DNA from: Paenibacillus mellifer
GTDB lineage: Bacteria > Bacillota > Bacilli > Paenibacillales > Paenibacillaceae
Direction: 5' to 3'
DNA length: 64,000 nucleotides
Assembly: GCF_023195895.1 (NCBI RefSeq)
Contig: NZ_JALPRK010000023.1
Location: forward strand, 1-64,000
This document shows positions 36,416 to 46,600 of this stretch, one piece after another. How positions within the stretch are numbered: the first letter of the stretch is position 1; every line of letters starts with the position of its first letter. The notes beneath the pieces were generated by a model. That model worked only from the letters and a program-made list of their open reading frames with translations. It was not told the DNA's origin and searched no databases. A program made the position numbers and the translations under genes.

Positions 36416-37918
36416 TTACTTCCCTGCTTTTCCTTCCGGAAGTTCGGAGAACGTCCCGACATAGCGGATATCTTCCCCTGATTTATCCTTCACGGCACTA
36501 ATGTTCAGCCATTGCAGATACATCTCGCCGTTCTTGCGTTTGTTCCAGATTTCGCCCTGCCACATGCCGGTTTCTTTAATGCTCTTCCACATCCGCGCAT
36601 AATAATCAGGGGACTGACGGTTTGCACGTAAAATACTCGGCTTCTGACCCACCGCTTCCTTTTCTTCAAACCCCGTCACTGAGGTAAACGCCGGGTTCAC
36701 CGCCACGATGGTGCCTTTAGGATCCGTCACCAGAATGCCCTGCGCCGTATTGTTGAATACTTCCGAGGATAAGCTCAGCTTGTCGGAATAGATCATCCAG
36801 AGCACCAGAATCAAGCTGGCTAGAGCGACCTGAGACAACAGCATGAATCCGATGGAATATTGACCCGTCACCGAGTGGATATAGGACAGCAAGAGCGGCG
36901 GAAAAAATCCGCCTAGTCCGCCCATCATCGAGACAATCCCGTTCACGATCCCAGCCTGCTTATTGAAATACTGGGGGACCAGCTTAAAGATGACCCCGTT
37001 CCCAGCCCCGGCGACCATCGCGATCACCAAACAACCAACCGTGTACAGTGTGAACGTTGGAGAGAAGGCCAGCACGATCGCCGCCAGCGTGAAGCCCGAA
37101 AATATGATGATCAGCAACATCAAAGCATTAAACCGGTCCGCCAACCAACCGCCGATCGGACGCATAAAGGTCGCAAGAGCGATAAATCCGGCCGTGCGCA
37201 TCCCTGCATCAACTTTGGTCAGATCAAAATTCGTCACCAGAAAGTTCGGCAGATAAACGGTGAACGCAACAAACGATCCAAACGTGATAAAGTACAGCAA
37301 CGAGAACAGCCATAGCTTTTCATTCTTGTACACGCCTTTGATTTGTTCCATCAAAGCGGTCTTCACCTTCGGCTCCTTACGATCGCCAAAGAAGAGATTC
37401 AGCGCCGCAAAGACCAGCAGAAGGATCAAATACAGCTTAACGGTGGCCGACCAGCCGATTTGCGTTGCTACGACCGGGGCGGAGAACGAAGTAACCGCGG
37501 TACCGAGGTTCCCGAGCCCATACACGCCGTTGACCAAGCCGTGCCGCTCTTTCGGGTAATATTTCGGAAGCGAGGTGACGCCGACGGAGAACACCGCCCC
37601 GCCAATCCCGAGAAACAACCCGCCGATGATCAGATCCATGTAAGTATTCGCTTCACTGATGTAAAACACCGGAAACAACAGCAAAATGAAGCTGATCAAG
37701 AAGATGATCCGCGCCCCGAAGATGTTCGCATAATACCCTAGCGGGATACGCAGAACCGAACCCAACACGACGGGAATCGCCGTAATGATCGCAACCTTAT
37801 CGGCCGGGATCTGAATGTCCTCCCCCATAAATGAGACGAGGGACGAGATAATGACCCAAACGGCAAAGCCCACAATCAGATTTAACGTTTGCAGTGGCAA
37901 TTGAACTTTTCTAATCAA
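36416..37918 (-). CDS. narK: NarK-type nitrate/nitrite MFS transporter fused to a PAS domain
   Basis: A 500-residue protein. Residues 1-380 form a 12-helix NarK/NasA transporter, with nitrate-signature segments GLVNGVYGLGNLGT (127-140) and GAGNGVIFKLVPQYF (304-318) and substrate-site arginines in RIPLGYY and MRPIGGW. After helix 12 (ends about 378) residues 385-490 form a PAS domain: GILVTDPKGTIVAVNPAF, TGFEEKEAVGQKPSIL, GMWQGEIWNKRKNGE and ISAVKDKSGEDIRYVGTF. Plain NarK proteins are about 390-420 residues, so this is a transporter-sensor fusion. TTG start with AAGGTGAT upstream. Two NreC-like boxes lie in its promoter region. Confidence 0.9.
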   Translation of the reverse strand: MIRKVQLPLQTLNLIVGFAVWVIISSLVSFMGEDIQIPADKVAIITAIPVVLGSVLRIPLGYYANIFGARIIFLISFILLLFPVFYISEANTYMDLIIGGLFLGIGGAVFSVGVTSLPKYYPKERHGLVNGVYGLGNLGTAVTSFSAPVVATQIGWSATVKLYLILLLVFAALNLFFGDRKEPKVKTALMEQIKGVYKNEKLWLFSLLYFITFGSFVAFTVYLPNFLVTNFDLTKVDAGMRTAGFIALATFMRPIGGWLADRFNALMLLIIIFSGFTLAAIVLAFSPTFTLYTVGCLVIAMVAGAGNGVIFKLVPQYFNKQAGIVNGIVSMMGGLGGFFPPLLLSYIHSVTGQYSIGFMLLSQVALASLILVLWMIYSDKLSLSSEVFNNTAQGILVTDPKGTIVAVNPAFTSVTGFEEKEAVGQKPSILRANRQSPDYYARMWKSIKETGMWQGEIWNKRKNGEMYLQWLNISAVKDKSGEDIRYVGTFSELPEGKAGK

Positions 37919-38002
37919 ATTAGATCACCTTTTTCAAATGACTTCGGAATGACCATCGATTTCCCCACCCGTATTTTAGCCGATTCCCTTAGCGGCCCTG
38001 AA

Positions 38003-38038
38003 TAGGGTTTTCCCCTGTTCGCTTCAGGAAACTCCCTA
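38003..38038. promoter_or_regulatory. NreC-like boxes upstream of narK
   Basis: Two candidates related to the staphylococcal NreC consensus TAGGG-N4-CCCTA: TAGGG-TTTTC-CCCTG at 38003-38017 (five-base spacer, 9 of 10 arm positions) and CAGGA-AACT-CCCTA at 38025-38038 (8 of 10). They lie 85-120 bases before the narK start codon. The consensus is recalled from published Staphylococcus carnosus work; binding is inferred. Confidence 0.6.
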
Positions 38039-38056
38039 CTTAACCGATTTAGACAC

Positions 38057-38093
38057 AAAAAAGCCCATAAGCACCGGTTGATGTTTATGGGCT
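38057..38093 (-). terminator. Terminator of the nar-nre operon
   Basis: Arms AGCCCATAA (38062-38070) and TTATGGGCT (38085-38093) with a TTTTTT run on the minus strand. It lies 18 bases after the stop of the hemerythrin gene and separates it from narK. Confidence 0.85.
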
Positions 38094-38110
38094 GCTCATT
38101 GAATGGGAAT

Positions 38111-38629
38111 TTATTCAACAATCAGGGTGTATAGCTCCTTATTCAACTGCTCTTGTTCCTCCGGCTTCATGACCTGTCCGGTCATCGAGAACAACACGGT
38201 TTCCTCTTTGACGAAATGCACAGTCAAAATTTCAAACGCTTCTCCTGCGTCCCGGGACAGAGCCTTCATCTCCTCCAGGGTGAACTCGCCGCCCACATAG
38301 TGGAGAAAGTGGTCGAGATAAGCGAAGATCTCTTCATGTTCCTGTTCGATCGAAACGATCGGACCTTGATCGTATCCTATATGTTTCCCTAATCGCGAAA
38401 AAAAATAAGTCTCTTCTTTTTGAAAATGCTTGCGCAAAGGTAATTTAAAATCGTGGATCAATTCGCGCAATCGAGCGAACTGTGATTTGCCCTGTTCCAA
38501 GGAATAGCGATCGTCCTGAAAGTCCAAAACGATGGAATGCCATTCGTTCATTAAACTAACCAAATACCGATGTTCGTTCTCCAAAATACGCATGGCGGGC
38601 AATTCGTTCAGCAATGTTCCTTGTTCCAT
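38111..38629 (-). CDS. Hemerythrin HHE-domain protein of the nar operon
   Basis: A 172-residue di-iron hemerythrin-type protein. Conserved residues: LENEHRYL, LRKHFQKEETYFF, IEQEHEEIFAYLDHF and VHFVKEETVLFSM, the two HFxKEE motifs being characteristic. No ScdA N-terminal domain, so it is not a full RIC/YtfE protein. GGAGG eight bases before the ATG follows the TAA of nreC, so it is the last gene of the narGHJI-nreABC operon. Likely protects or repairs iron-sulfur enzymes under NO or oxygen stress, by context. Confidence 0.85.
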   Translation of the reverse strand: MEQGTLLNELPAMRILENEHRYLVSLMNEWHSIVLDFQDDRYSLEQGKSQFARLRELIHDFKLPLRKHFQKEETYFFSRLGKHIGYDQGPIVSIEQEHEEIFAYLDHFLHYVGGEFTLEEMKALSRDAGEAFEILTVHFVKEETVLFSMTGQVMKPEEQEQLNKELYTLIVE

Positions 38630-38643
38630 GTTACCAGCCTCCG

Positions 38644-39291
38644 TTAAAAGTCCAGCAGCTTTTTTTTGATGGCGTATTCCACCAGCTCGGGTCTTGATTT
38701 CAAATTTAACTTCTCCATGATTTTGGCTTTATGAGCCTCAACGGTTTTCACAGAGATATGCAGCATTTCGGCAATCTCCTTATTTCCATACCCCTTAGCA
38801 ACCAGCGGCAAGATCTCGATTTCACGGGTGGATAACAGCTGGTAGGGATTGCTCTCATCCGCTTGCTGATCATGGCTTACGAATTCACGAACAAGGGAAG
38901 AAGCCAGCTTCGGATGGATATAGACCCCGCCTTGATGCACCATGCGAATGGCCGAAACGAGCTGTTCGTCCGGAGAATTTTTCAGAACATACCCGCGCGC
39001 GCCTTTCTTAAGCACATGAAATAAATACTCCTCGTCATCGTGCATCGTAAGAATGATGATATGGGTGTCTGGAAAATCCTCGTGGATTTTGGCCGTCGCG
39101 ATCAAGCCGCTTTCCCCGGGAGGCATGCTAAGATCCATCAGCAAGATGTCGGGCCGGTGTTTGGCCACCATTTTGTAAGCCTCGATCCCGTCCGCAGCCG
39201 TCGCCACGACTTCCATATCCTCTTGAAAATTGATGATCATCGTAAAACCGCTCCGGACGACGGCGTGATCATCCGCGATTACCACCTTCAC
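38644..39291 (-). CDS. nreC: NreC-type NarL-family response regulator
   Basis: A 215-residue regulator with receiver domain ([10 protein letters not shown]; phospho-acceptor Asp53 in [10 protein letters not shown]; conserved Lys in [13 protein letters not shown]) and a C-terminal LuxR helix-turn-helix ([25 protein letters not shown]...[14 protein letters not shown]). In staphylococci NreC, phosphorylated by NreB without oxygen, activates nar and nir genes; the same gene neighbourhood is present here. Starts at GTG 39291 with GAAGG upstream. Candidate binding boxes precede narG and narK. Confidence 0.92.
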   Translation of the reverse strand: MKVVIADDHAVVRSGFTMIINFQEDMEVVATAADGIEAYKMVAKHRPDILLMDLSMPPGESGLIATAKIHEDFPDTHIIILTMHDDEEYLFHVLKKGARGYVLKNSPDEQLVSAIRMVHQGGVYIHPKLASSLVREFVSHDQQADESNPYQLLSTREIEILPLVAKGYGNKEIAEMLHISVKTVEAHKAKIMEKLNLKSRPELVEYAIKKKLLDF

Positions 39292-39346
39292 AGAACCTTC
39301 CCCCTTGCCCTCGAAAGTTAACCCTACCTATGGGCGCTATGGCCGT

Positions 39347-40408
39347 TTACAGGGAGAACGCTCCGAACGGAACTCGCAAATGGACCGTTGTGCCTTCCCC
39401 CCGTTTAGAGGTAATGGAGATTTCACCGCCTACGAGCTCGGCTCGCTCTTTCATCCCGTAGATACCAAGTCCGGTTCCCTTCGGATCGTTCGTATTCACG
39501 TCGAATCCGTTCCCCTGATCGGAAACAATGAGCTCCAACAAATGCGCTGAGGCAAACAGACGCACGTTAATCTCGTCAATATCGGCATATTTCAAGGCAT
39601 TAAGTACCGATTCCTGGCATACCCGATAAACGACCGTTTCCACTTCACTGTTAAATCGTTGACCCCCGAGCTCTGCAACAAATCGTACCAGCACACCATA
39701 GTTTTTCTCAATCCATTTAAAATGAGAACGAAAGGCTGCGTCTAGGCCGAGATCATCCAGAGAAGCCGGCCGCAGCTCCACTGACAGGTTGCGGATTTGC
39801 TCCAGCAATCGGGTGAGCGAGGCTTCGGTTTGCTGGATTTTTTGCAGCGCTTCTTCTTGTACGTTCAAATATTTGAGCACGCGCAGATCCACCAACGAGC
39901 TAATCAACTCTTGAGCTACGCTGTCGTGCAGCTCGCGGGAGATTCGCTTGCGTTCGTCTTCCTGGGCCTTAATGACGCTCTTCATCATGGTGTTCTGATT
40001 GAGCAACTGCTGCGTCATAAGTTGATTCGTCAAGTCGCGGAGGGTAAGCACCCGGATACCCTCCGCCGTATCTACGGTTTGAAAGCTGGCGGAGAACGGC
40101 ACCACGCCTTTGGTTTTCGTCTCAAGATATAGCTGGAAGGAGCTGAAATCCTTCTCCGTGTTGGATAGATAGCAATTTAGACAAGACATCGGTTCTTCTT
40201 CACTGGTGTAGCCCCGGCAAGAGAAGCAAAACGAATTGCTATCCGGTCCGGCTGGTTCCTCCAGCACTCGGCGATCCAGAAGATGTTCGGCCCGGGAATT
40301 CATCGCCATGACCCGATGGCCGGCATCAAAGAAAATGATGGCATCGGAGCTGTGTTCAAATTGTTTTTGAAGCAGCTCGATCGGTATATTCAAGGATGAA
40401 GGATTCAT
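39347..40408 (-). CDS. nreB: NreB-type oxygen-sensing histidine kinase
   Basis: A 353-residue soluble kinase. An N-terminal PAS domain contains Cys61, Cys64, Cys76 and Cys79 (C-x2-C-x11-C-x2-C), the spacing I recall for the oxygen-labile [4Fe-4S] cluster of Staphylococcus NreB. A second linker leads to a HisKA_3 domain with phospho-acceptor His161 (RISRELHDSVAQE) and an HATPase domain (GTGLGIYGMKERAEL). No membrane segments. Its ATG overlaps the stop of nreA as ATGA. It should be active without oxygen and be gated by NreA and nitrate. Confidence 0.94.
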   Translation of the reverse strand: MNPSSLNIPIELLQKQFEHSSDAIIFFDAGHRVMAMNSRAEHLLDRRVLEEPAGPDSNSFCFSCRGYTSEEEPMSCLNCYLSNTEKDFSSFQLYLETKTKGVVPFSASFQTVDTAEGIRVLTLRDLTNQLMTQQLLNQNTMMKSVIKAQEDERKRISRELHDSVAQELISSLVDLRVLKYLNVQEEALQKIQQTEASLTRLLEQIRNLSVELRPASLDDLGLDAAFRSHFKWIEKNYGVLVRFVAELGGQRFNSEVETVVYRVCQESVLNALKYADIDEINVRLFASAHLLELIVSDQGNGFDVNTNDPKGTGLGIYGMKERAELVGGEISITSKRGEGTTVHLRVPFGAFSL

Positions 40409-40863
40409 GGGTTCAGCTCCTTGATTTCAAAATCGCCAAACCTGCCTTGGAGCCATTCATATAACCGGCGTAACTCTTCGTGCGACATCCGCTTCTCACC
40501 ACGATAACCGGTCAAGAGCACACCTTCAACCCGATCCGTCAAATACAAGGGGATCGCCGCCAAGCTGGTTAACCGTTCCGAAATTAAAATCGGGTAATTG
40601 TACATTTCTTGGGGTTTAAGCCCGTCGGCGACATTTGCAACCAGCATGGGACTGCCGGTTTTGAATACGATACCGGCAATCCCTTTACCTGACTGGAGGA
40701 CGATGCGTTTATATCGATTGTTCAAGTTGCCCGAGGCATACTTCCAGGTAAGGACGAAATCGTTAACGGCCGACTCGGCAAAAGCCAGCGACACGAAGTC
40801 ATACCCCATCTGTTCTCTTAATTGATCGATGAGTACCTGGTAGCAACTGGAGGTTGGATTCAT
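40405..40863 (-). CDS. nreA: NreA-type GAF-domain nitrate receptor
   Basis: A 152-residue single GAF-domain protein (VSLAFAESAVNDFVLTWKYASG ... SGKGIAGIVFKTGSPMLVANVADG ... LAAIPLYLTDRVEGVLLTGYRG). Position directly before nreB and after narI, as in staphylococci, identifies it as NreA, the nitrate-binding protein that restrains NreB until nitrate is present. GGGAGACG ribosome site. The assignment rests on fold plus synteny. Confidence 0.9.
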   Translation of the reverse strand: MNPTSSCYQVLIDQLREQMGYDFVSLAFAESAVNDFVLTWKYASGNLNNRYKRIVLQSGKGIAGIVFKTGSPMLVANVADGLKPQEMYNYPILISERLTSLAAIPLYLTDRVEGVLLTGYRGEKRMSHEELRRLYEWLQGRFGDFEIKELNP

Positions 40864-40891
40864 GTATTCGTCTCCCTAAACTTCAAAATCC

Positions 40892-41590
40892 TTAACGTCC
40901 CGCAGTATGCGAGCGATTCTTCCTATAAAGGATATAGCTTCTCCGGGCATAATTCAAGGGTACGCTCCAGACATGGACGAGACGGGTAAACGGCCACAAG
41001 GCAAAGATCAGAAACCCCGCCAAAATGTGGATTTGAAACGAAATCGGCACCTCTGCCATATACGAGGCTTCCGGCCGGAAAATAAGCAGATTGCGGAACC
41101 AGATGGAAATCGTCTCCCGATAATCAAAATCCGGCTGCACATTATTCGTGACCAGCGTGGAGAACATCCCCATAAATACGATGAACAGCAGCAATCCGTT
41201 CACGATCATGTCTGAGGCGGAGCTGAGGCGGCGCACGTTTTTCATGGTCAACCGGCGCATCGTTAAGATCAGCATCCCGGCAAACGTAATCACGCCGAAC
41301 AATCCTCCGCCATACATCGCCCCGATATGATACAGGTGTTCACTAACGCCGATCGCGGTCATCCATTCCTTGGGAATGCCCAATCCCGCCACATGACCCA
41401 TGATGACCGGGATAATTCCGATGTGAAACAGCATGCTGCCTAACATCAGCCGTTTTTTCTCGATAAATTCGCTGGATTTGGCCGTCCAATTAAACTGGTC
41501 GTAGCGGTAGCGGAAAATATGCCCTACCACGAACGTAGCCACGCATAGATACGGGAAAATGACCCAAAGAAATTGCTCAAACAGACTCAT
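40892..41590 (-). CDS. narI: Respiratory nitrate reductase gamma subunit (cytochrome b)
   Basis: A 232-residue membrane protein with five helices. It anchors NarGH, takes electrons from menaquinol and carries two b-type hemes, whose His ligands are represented in VGHIFRYRYD, SMLFHIGIIPVIMGH near helix 2 and SFQIHILAGF/TRLVHVW in the last helix. The ATG lies inside the 3' end of narJ (14-base overlap) after an AGGAGGTGA site. Assignment is firm. Confidence 0.95.
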   Translation of the reverse strand: MSLFEQFLWVIFPYLCVATFVVGHIFRYRYDQFNWTAKSSEFIEKKRLMLGSMLFHIGIIPVIMGHVAGLGIPKEWMTAIGVSEHLYHIGAMYGGGLFGVITFAGMLILTMRRLTMKNVRRLSSASDMIVNGLLLFIVFMGMFSTLVTNNVQPDFDYRETISIWFRNLLIFRPEASYMAEVPISFQIHILAGFLIFALWPFTRLVHVWSVPLNYARRSYILYRKNRSHTAGR

Positions 41591-42152
41591 GAACCTTCAC
41601 CTCCTGTGACAAGCACAACTTAAACGTTTCCCGGAGGGCCTTGATGAGCTCATAATAAGGGTTCCCCTTCTTCTCCAGCGATTTCATCAACTGAAACGTG
41701 CCATCCTCCAGAATCGTTAACACCGTAAACATCCCTGTCTCGCTATGCGGATGTCCCAGCCACTCCGCTGCAGACAAGAATTCCAGCATCAGCGGCAGGA
41801 AATCCGGCAATTCCCGGTCGATCATTTCCATGCCGAACATTTCGTAAACCGCTTTGAGTGAAGTAAGCAATTGACCCCGATCTTTGGAATCCTCGTATTT
41901 AAAAAAAGTCATGTACAGCGTTGACGACTTTTCAAAATCAAACGTATCCACGTAAAGCTCCTCGATCTCTTCCATGCTGAGCGCAAGCATTTGCTCCCGA
42001 TAGTTCGTTACCGGCTCGATCACCGTCGATGGCAGCACCTCTTCCCCGCTCTCACGAATCCATGCGAACGTCTCCTTATCGGGGTAGACGAGCTGTCCGG
42101 CAAAAAAGCCGAACAACTCGCGATGTTCATCCAGTTTCGCCAGATCAATCAC
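41577..42152 (-). CDS. narJ: Nitrate reductase molybdenum cofactor assembly chaperone
   Basis: A 191-residue TorD/NarJ-like chaperone needed for insertion of the Mo-bisMGD cofactor into NarG; not part of the final enzyme. It begins at GTG 42152, seven bases after GGGGGG, so its first codons overlap the end of narH by eight bases. Family features include FDFEKSSTLYMTFFKYEDSKDRGQ near residue 75 and DRELPDFLPLMLEFLS near 105. The all-helical, acidic character fits. Confidence 0.93.
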   Translation of the reverse strand: MIDLAKLDEHRELFGFFAGQLVYPDKETFAWIRESGEEVLPSTVIEPVTNYREQMLALSMEEIEELYVDTFDFEKSSTLYMTFFKYEDSKDRGQLLTSLKAVYEMFGMEMIDRELPDFLPLMLEFLSAAEWLGHPHSETGMFTVLTILEDGTFQLMKSLEKKGNPYYELIKALRETFKLCLSQEVKVHESV

Positions 42153-43692
42153 GCCAGATCCCCCCGTAGAAGTTTTGTTCGTACAGATCCCGGCCACTCT
42201 TGCCGTTATTAGCCGGAATTGGAGTTGCCGGGCCGCAGCCGTCGCAATCCATACCGAAACCTTCGGTGCCTTGGGCCCGGTACGGATCCATGTATCCTTC
42301 CTTATGCGAAGTCGGGATCACAAAGCGGTCCTCGTATTTCGCAATAGCCAGCAAGCGGTACATCTCTTCGATCTGCTGAGCGGTCAGTCCTACGCGAGCC
42401 AAGCGGCTTTCGTCAAATGGTTTCTTGGAGAATTGCGCACGTTGGTATTGACGCATCATCGCCATCCGTTGCAAGGCAATCTTGACGGTTGACGTATCTC
42501 CTGCGGTCAGCAGATTAGCCAAGTATTGCACCGGCGTTCTCATTTCCTCAATCGCAGGGAAGATCAGATCCGGGTTCTGAATCGAATCCTTGCCTTCAAA
42601 ATGGCTCATGATCGGGCTCAGCGGCGGTACATACCAAACCATCGGCAATGTACGGTATTCCGGATGGAGCGGGAATGCCAGCTTGTATTCGATCGCCAGT
42701 TTATAAACCGGCGAATTTTGAGCCGCTTCGATCCATTCCTCGGACAAGCCGTCTTTGCGGGCTTGCTCCATCACTTTCGGATCATGCGGATCAAGGAATA
42801 AGCCGAGCTGCGCTTCGTACAAATCCTTCTCATCCGGCGTGGAAGCCGCTTCTTGTACGCGATCCGCATCATACAGCAGCACGCCAAGGTAGCGAATACG
42901 CCCGGTGCAGGTTTCGGAGCACACCGTTGGGAGTCCCGCTTCGATTCTTGGGAAGCAGAACGTACATTTTTCCGCTTTATTTGTTTTCCAGTTGAAGTAG
43001 ACCTTCTTGTAAGGGCAACCCGTCATGCAGTAACGCCAGCCGCGGCAGGCTTCTTGGTCGACAAGGACAATCCCGTCCTCATCGCGTTTGTAGATCGCGC
43101 CCGATGGGCAAGACGCCACACAACTTGGATTCAGGCAATGCTCGCACAAACGAGGCAGGTACATCATAAACGATTGCTCAAAGTTGAATTTGATTTCCTC
43201 TTCGATCTTCTCGATATTCGGATCCTTGGGTCCGGTAATATGGCCGCCGGCCAGATCGTCTTCCCAGTTCGGTCCCCACTCCAGGTCCATCTTATCGCCA
43301 GTCACAGCGGATTTCGGCCGAGCGACGGGCTGGTGCTTCTTTTCTCCCGAATTCGTCAGCTTCTCATAGTCATAAGTCCAAGGTTCGTAATAATCTTTCA
43401 TTTCCGGCATGTCCGGGTTATAGAAAATTTTGCCGAGAGCAATCTTCGACAGCTTGCTGCCGGACTTCAGCTCCAGCTTGCCGTTACGCAGCGTCCAGCC
43501 GCCCTTGTAATGCTCCTGGTCCTCCCAACGTTTCGGGTAACCGATACCCGGTTTCGTTTCGACGTTGTTGAACCACATATATTCGGCGCCTTCCCGGTTC
43601 GTCCAGGTGCTCTTACAGGTCACGCTGCAAGTGTGGCAGCCGATGCATTTGTCCAGGTTGAGCACCATGGCGATTTGCGCTTTAATCTTCAA
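42145..43692 (-). CDS. narH: Respiratory nitrate reductase beta subunit (Fe-S)
   Basis: A 515-residue electron-transfer subunit with ferredoxin-like cysteine groups: CIGCHTCSVTC (16-26), CEHCLNPSCVASC, CRGWRYCMTGC and CTFCFPRIEAGLPTVCSETC. The Trp in CRGWRYC marks the [3Fe-4S] site as in other NarH proteins. It begins with TTG 43692 inside the narG stop region, nine bases after AAGGAGG. C-terminal residues 480-515 are family-typical (GFGMDCDGCGP). Confidence 0.96.
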   Translation of the reverse strand: MKIKAQIAMVLNLDKCIGCHTCSVTCKSTWTNREGAEYMWFNNVETKPGIGYPKRWEDQEHYKGGWTLRNGKLELKSGSKLSKIALGKIFYNPDMPEMKDYYEPWTYDYEKLTNSGEKKHQPVARPKSAVTGDKMDLEWGPNWEDDLAGGHITGPKDPNIEKIEEEIKFNFEQSFMMYLPRLCEHCLNPSCVASCPSGAIYKRDEDGIVLVDQEACRGWRYCMTGCPYKKVYFNWKTNKAEKCTFCFPRIEAGLPTVCSETCTGRIRYLGVLLYDADRVQEAASTPDEKDLYEAQLGLFLDPHDPKVMEQARKDGLSEEWIEAAQNSPVYKLAIEYKLAFPLHPEYRTLPMVWYVPPLSPIMSHFEGKDSIQNPDLIFPAIEEMRTPVQYLANLLTAGDTSTVKIALQRMAMMRQYQRAQFSKKPFDESRLARVGLTAQQIEEMYRLLAIAKYEDRFVIPTSHKEGYMDPYRAQGTEGFGMDCDGCGPATPIPANNGKSGRDLYEQNFYGGIWRD

Positions 43693-46600
43693 GCCAGTCG
43701 ACCTCCTTCAGTTTGCGCACGGCAACGTAGACATCACGCTGGTTGCCGATCGGTCCGTAGTAGTTGAAGCCGTAACTGAGCTGGGCATAACCTCCGACGA
43801 GCTGCGTTGGCTTCAAGTGAATTCGCGTCGGAGCATTATGGCTGCCGCCTCGCTCTCCCGTGATTTCCGAACCCGGTACGTTAATGTGTTTATCCTGGGC
43901 ATGGTACATAAACATCGTACCCCTCGGCATCCGGTGGCTGACCACCGCTCTGGCCGTTACGACGCCATTGCGGTTATAGACCTCTAGCCAATCGTTATCG
44001 TTAATCTGGTGTGCTTCCGCATCCTCGTTGCTGATCCACACGGTTGGACCGCCCCGGAACAAGGTCAACATGTGCAGATTATCCTGGTACGTGCTGTGGA
44101 TGTTCCATTTGCCGTGCGGCGTCAAGTAACGCAACACCAGCGCATCCTTGCCACCCTCAACCTGCTTGTCTCGCGGACCAAACACCATCGGCGGCAACGT
44201 CGGCTTGTAGACCGGCAGCGCCTCCCCAAACTGCAGGAAGATTTGATGATCGAGATAAAAATGCTGCCGTCCGGTTAACGTCCGGAACGGCACTAACCGT
44301 TCAATGTTGGTCGTAAACGGCGAATACCGGCGACCCGATTTGTTCGAGCCGCTAAATACCGGCGTCGGAATGACCTCACGCGGCTGTGCGGTAATATTGG
44401 CGAACGTGATCCGTTCGGCTGCGCGATCGGCGGAAATATCCTTCAATTCTACGCCTGTATCCTGTTCCGCAGATTCCCAGGCGCGCTGGGAGACCTTCCC
44501 GTTCGTAGCCGAAGACAAGTGCAGTACTGCATTAGCCGCTTGTCTTGCCGTGCGCAGCTTCGGACGGCCGTTTTTGATCGTGTCATCGATATAAGATCCG
44601 TTGATCTTCTTCAAATCCTCATACTCTTCCTTGACGGTGAACGAGACTCCATGTGCGCCAACCTTGCCGGTTTCCAGGTTCGGTCCAAGCGTGATGTACT
44701 TGTCATAAATTTTCGTATAATCGCGCTCGACCACGGTAAAGCCAGGCATCGTTTTGCCGAGGACCGGCTTCGTTTCCCCGCGTTTCCAATCCTTCACTTC
44801 CCCATACGGCTGAGCGATTTCCGCCATGGAATCATGTCCAAGCGGAGAGGAGACCAGGTCTTTGTATACACCAGGCATATGCTCCTTAGCCATTTCGGAC
44901 AGGACGCTGGCGAGCGTCCGGTAAATATCCCAGTCCGTACGCGATTCCCACAGCGGGTCAATCGCCGGGTTAAACGGATGCACGAACGGGTGCATGTCGG
45001 TCGAGGAAATGTCGACCTTCTCGTACCAAGTTGCTGCCGGGAGAACGATATCGGCATACATCGGCGTCGCCGTCATCCGGAAGTCGAGCGCTACAAGCAG
45101 ATCCAGTTTACCTTCCACCTCATCGCGCCATACGATTTCTTCTGGCTTCTCCTCTTCGTTCGGGTTGGATAACAATCCGTTATGCGTCCCCAGCAAATGC
45201 TTCATGAAGAACTCTTGACCTTTCGCCGAGCTGGAGATCAGGTTCGAGCGCCAGACGAACAGCGAACGCGGGAAGTTCTCCGGCGCATCGGGGTCCTCTA
45301 CAGCGAATTTCGTTTCACCGGAGACCACTTGCTCGTATGCGTGCTGGATGATCTCGGCGTTGTCCGTCTTGCCCTGAGCAGCCGCTTCTTCGGCGAAGGC
45401 TAGGCTACTCTTGTTGAACTGCGGATACGATGGCAACCAGCCCAGTCGAGCTGCCAGTACATTGTAATCCGCCGGATGACGGTACGGAATATCACCGCCA
45501 GTAGGCGATTTCAACGATTCCGCACTCATCTCTTCGTATTTCCATTGGTCGGTGGCGAAATAGAAGAACGAAGTCGCGTTTTGCAGCCGCGCCGGTGCTT
45601 GCCAGTCGCGAGCGAAAGCAATGGTCGACCAGCCTTCGATCGGACGGCATTTCTCCTGCCCCACATAGTGAGCCCAGCCGCCGCCGTTCACGCCTTGCGA
45701 AGCCGTTAGCATCACCAGGTTCAGGATCGAGCGGTAGATCGTATCGCTGTTGAACCAGTGGTTGATCCCGGCGCCCATGATGATCATCGAACGTCCGCCC
45801 GTGTCCAGTGCGTTCTGTGCAAACTCGCGAGCGATTTGCACCACAAGCGATGCTTTGACGCCGGTGATTCGCTCTTGCCAAGCTGGCGTGTAATGCGACT
45901 CCACGTCATCATACCCTTGGGCCGCATGTGTGCTGCCCGGACGATTGACCCCGTATTGGCTAAGCATCAAATCGTGAACCGTTGCGGCCAAACGGGTTGA
46001 TCCGTCGGCCAGAGTAACTGTCTTGGTCGGAATTGACCGGGTAAACGTACCGTTGCCGTCAGCGTCAAAGTAAGGGAATACAATCTCTGTCCATTCCCCG
46101 CCGTGCGGCTCGACCGACAAAGCCGGCTCGATCCGGCTTCCGTCTTCTCGATCGAGGATCAGGTTCCACTTGACGTCCTTCTCCCACCGTTGGCCCATCG
46201 TTCCGTTCGGTACGACCAGTTCTCCCGCCGCTTCGTCATAAATAACCGGCTTCCATTCGGCATGCTCCGATGCTTGCCCCAAATCGCTTGCCCGCAAGAA
46301 CCGGCCGGCTTTATAGCTCCTTTCGTGCGGATCCAGCAAAATCAGGAACGGCATGTCCGTGTATTGTTTGGCGTAGTTCAAGAACATCGGTTCTTGGCGC
46401 TGTACATAAAATTCGTCCAGGATGACATGCGTCATCGCTTGAGCCACCGCGGCGTCCGTCCCCGGATGCGGAGCCAGCCAGTTGTCGGCAAATTTCACGT
46501 TCTCCGCATGGTCCGGCGCTACGGACACCACCTTCGTCCCTTTATAGCGAACCTCGGTCATGAAATGAGCATCCGGCGTCCGCGTCAGCGGTACATTGGA

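Noticed and set aside
37915..38121. A 68-codon minus-strand ORF between narK and the hemerythrin gene
   Set aside because: It covers a terminator and the narK promoter region and has no ribosome site.
42853..43767. A 304-codon plus-strand ORF opposite narH
   Set aside because: It lies entirely antisense to the strongly supported narH/narG genes, has no ribosome site and its product shows no family features; it is a shadow of the biased codon use on the other strand.
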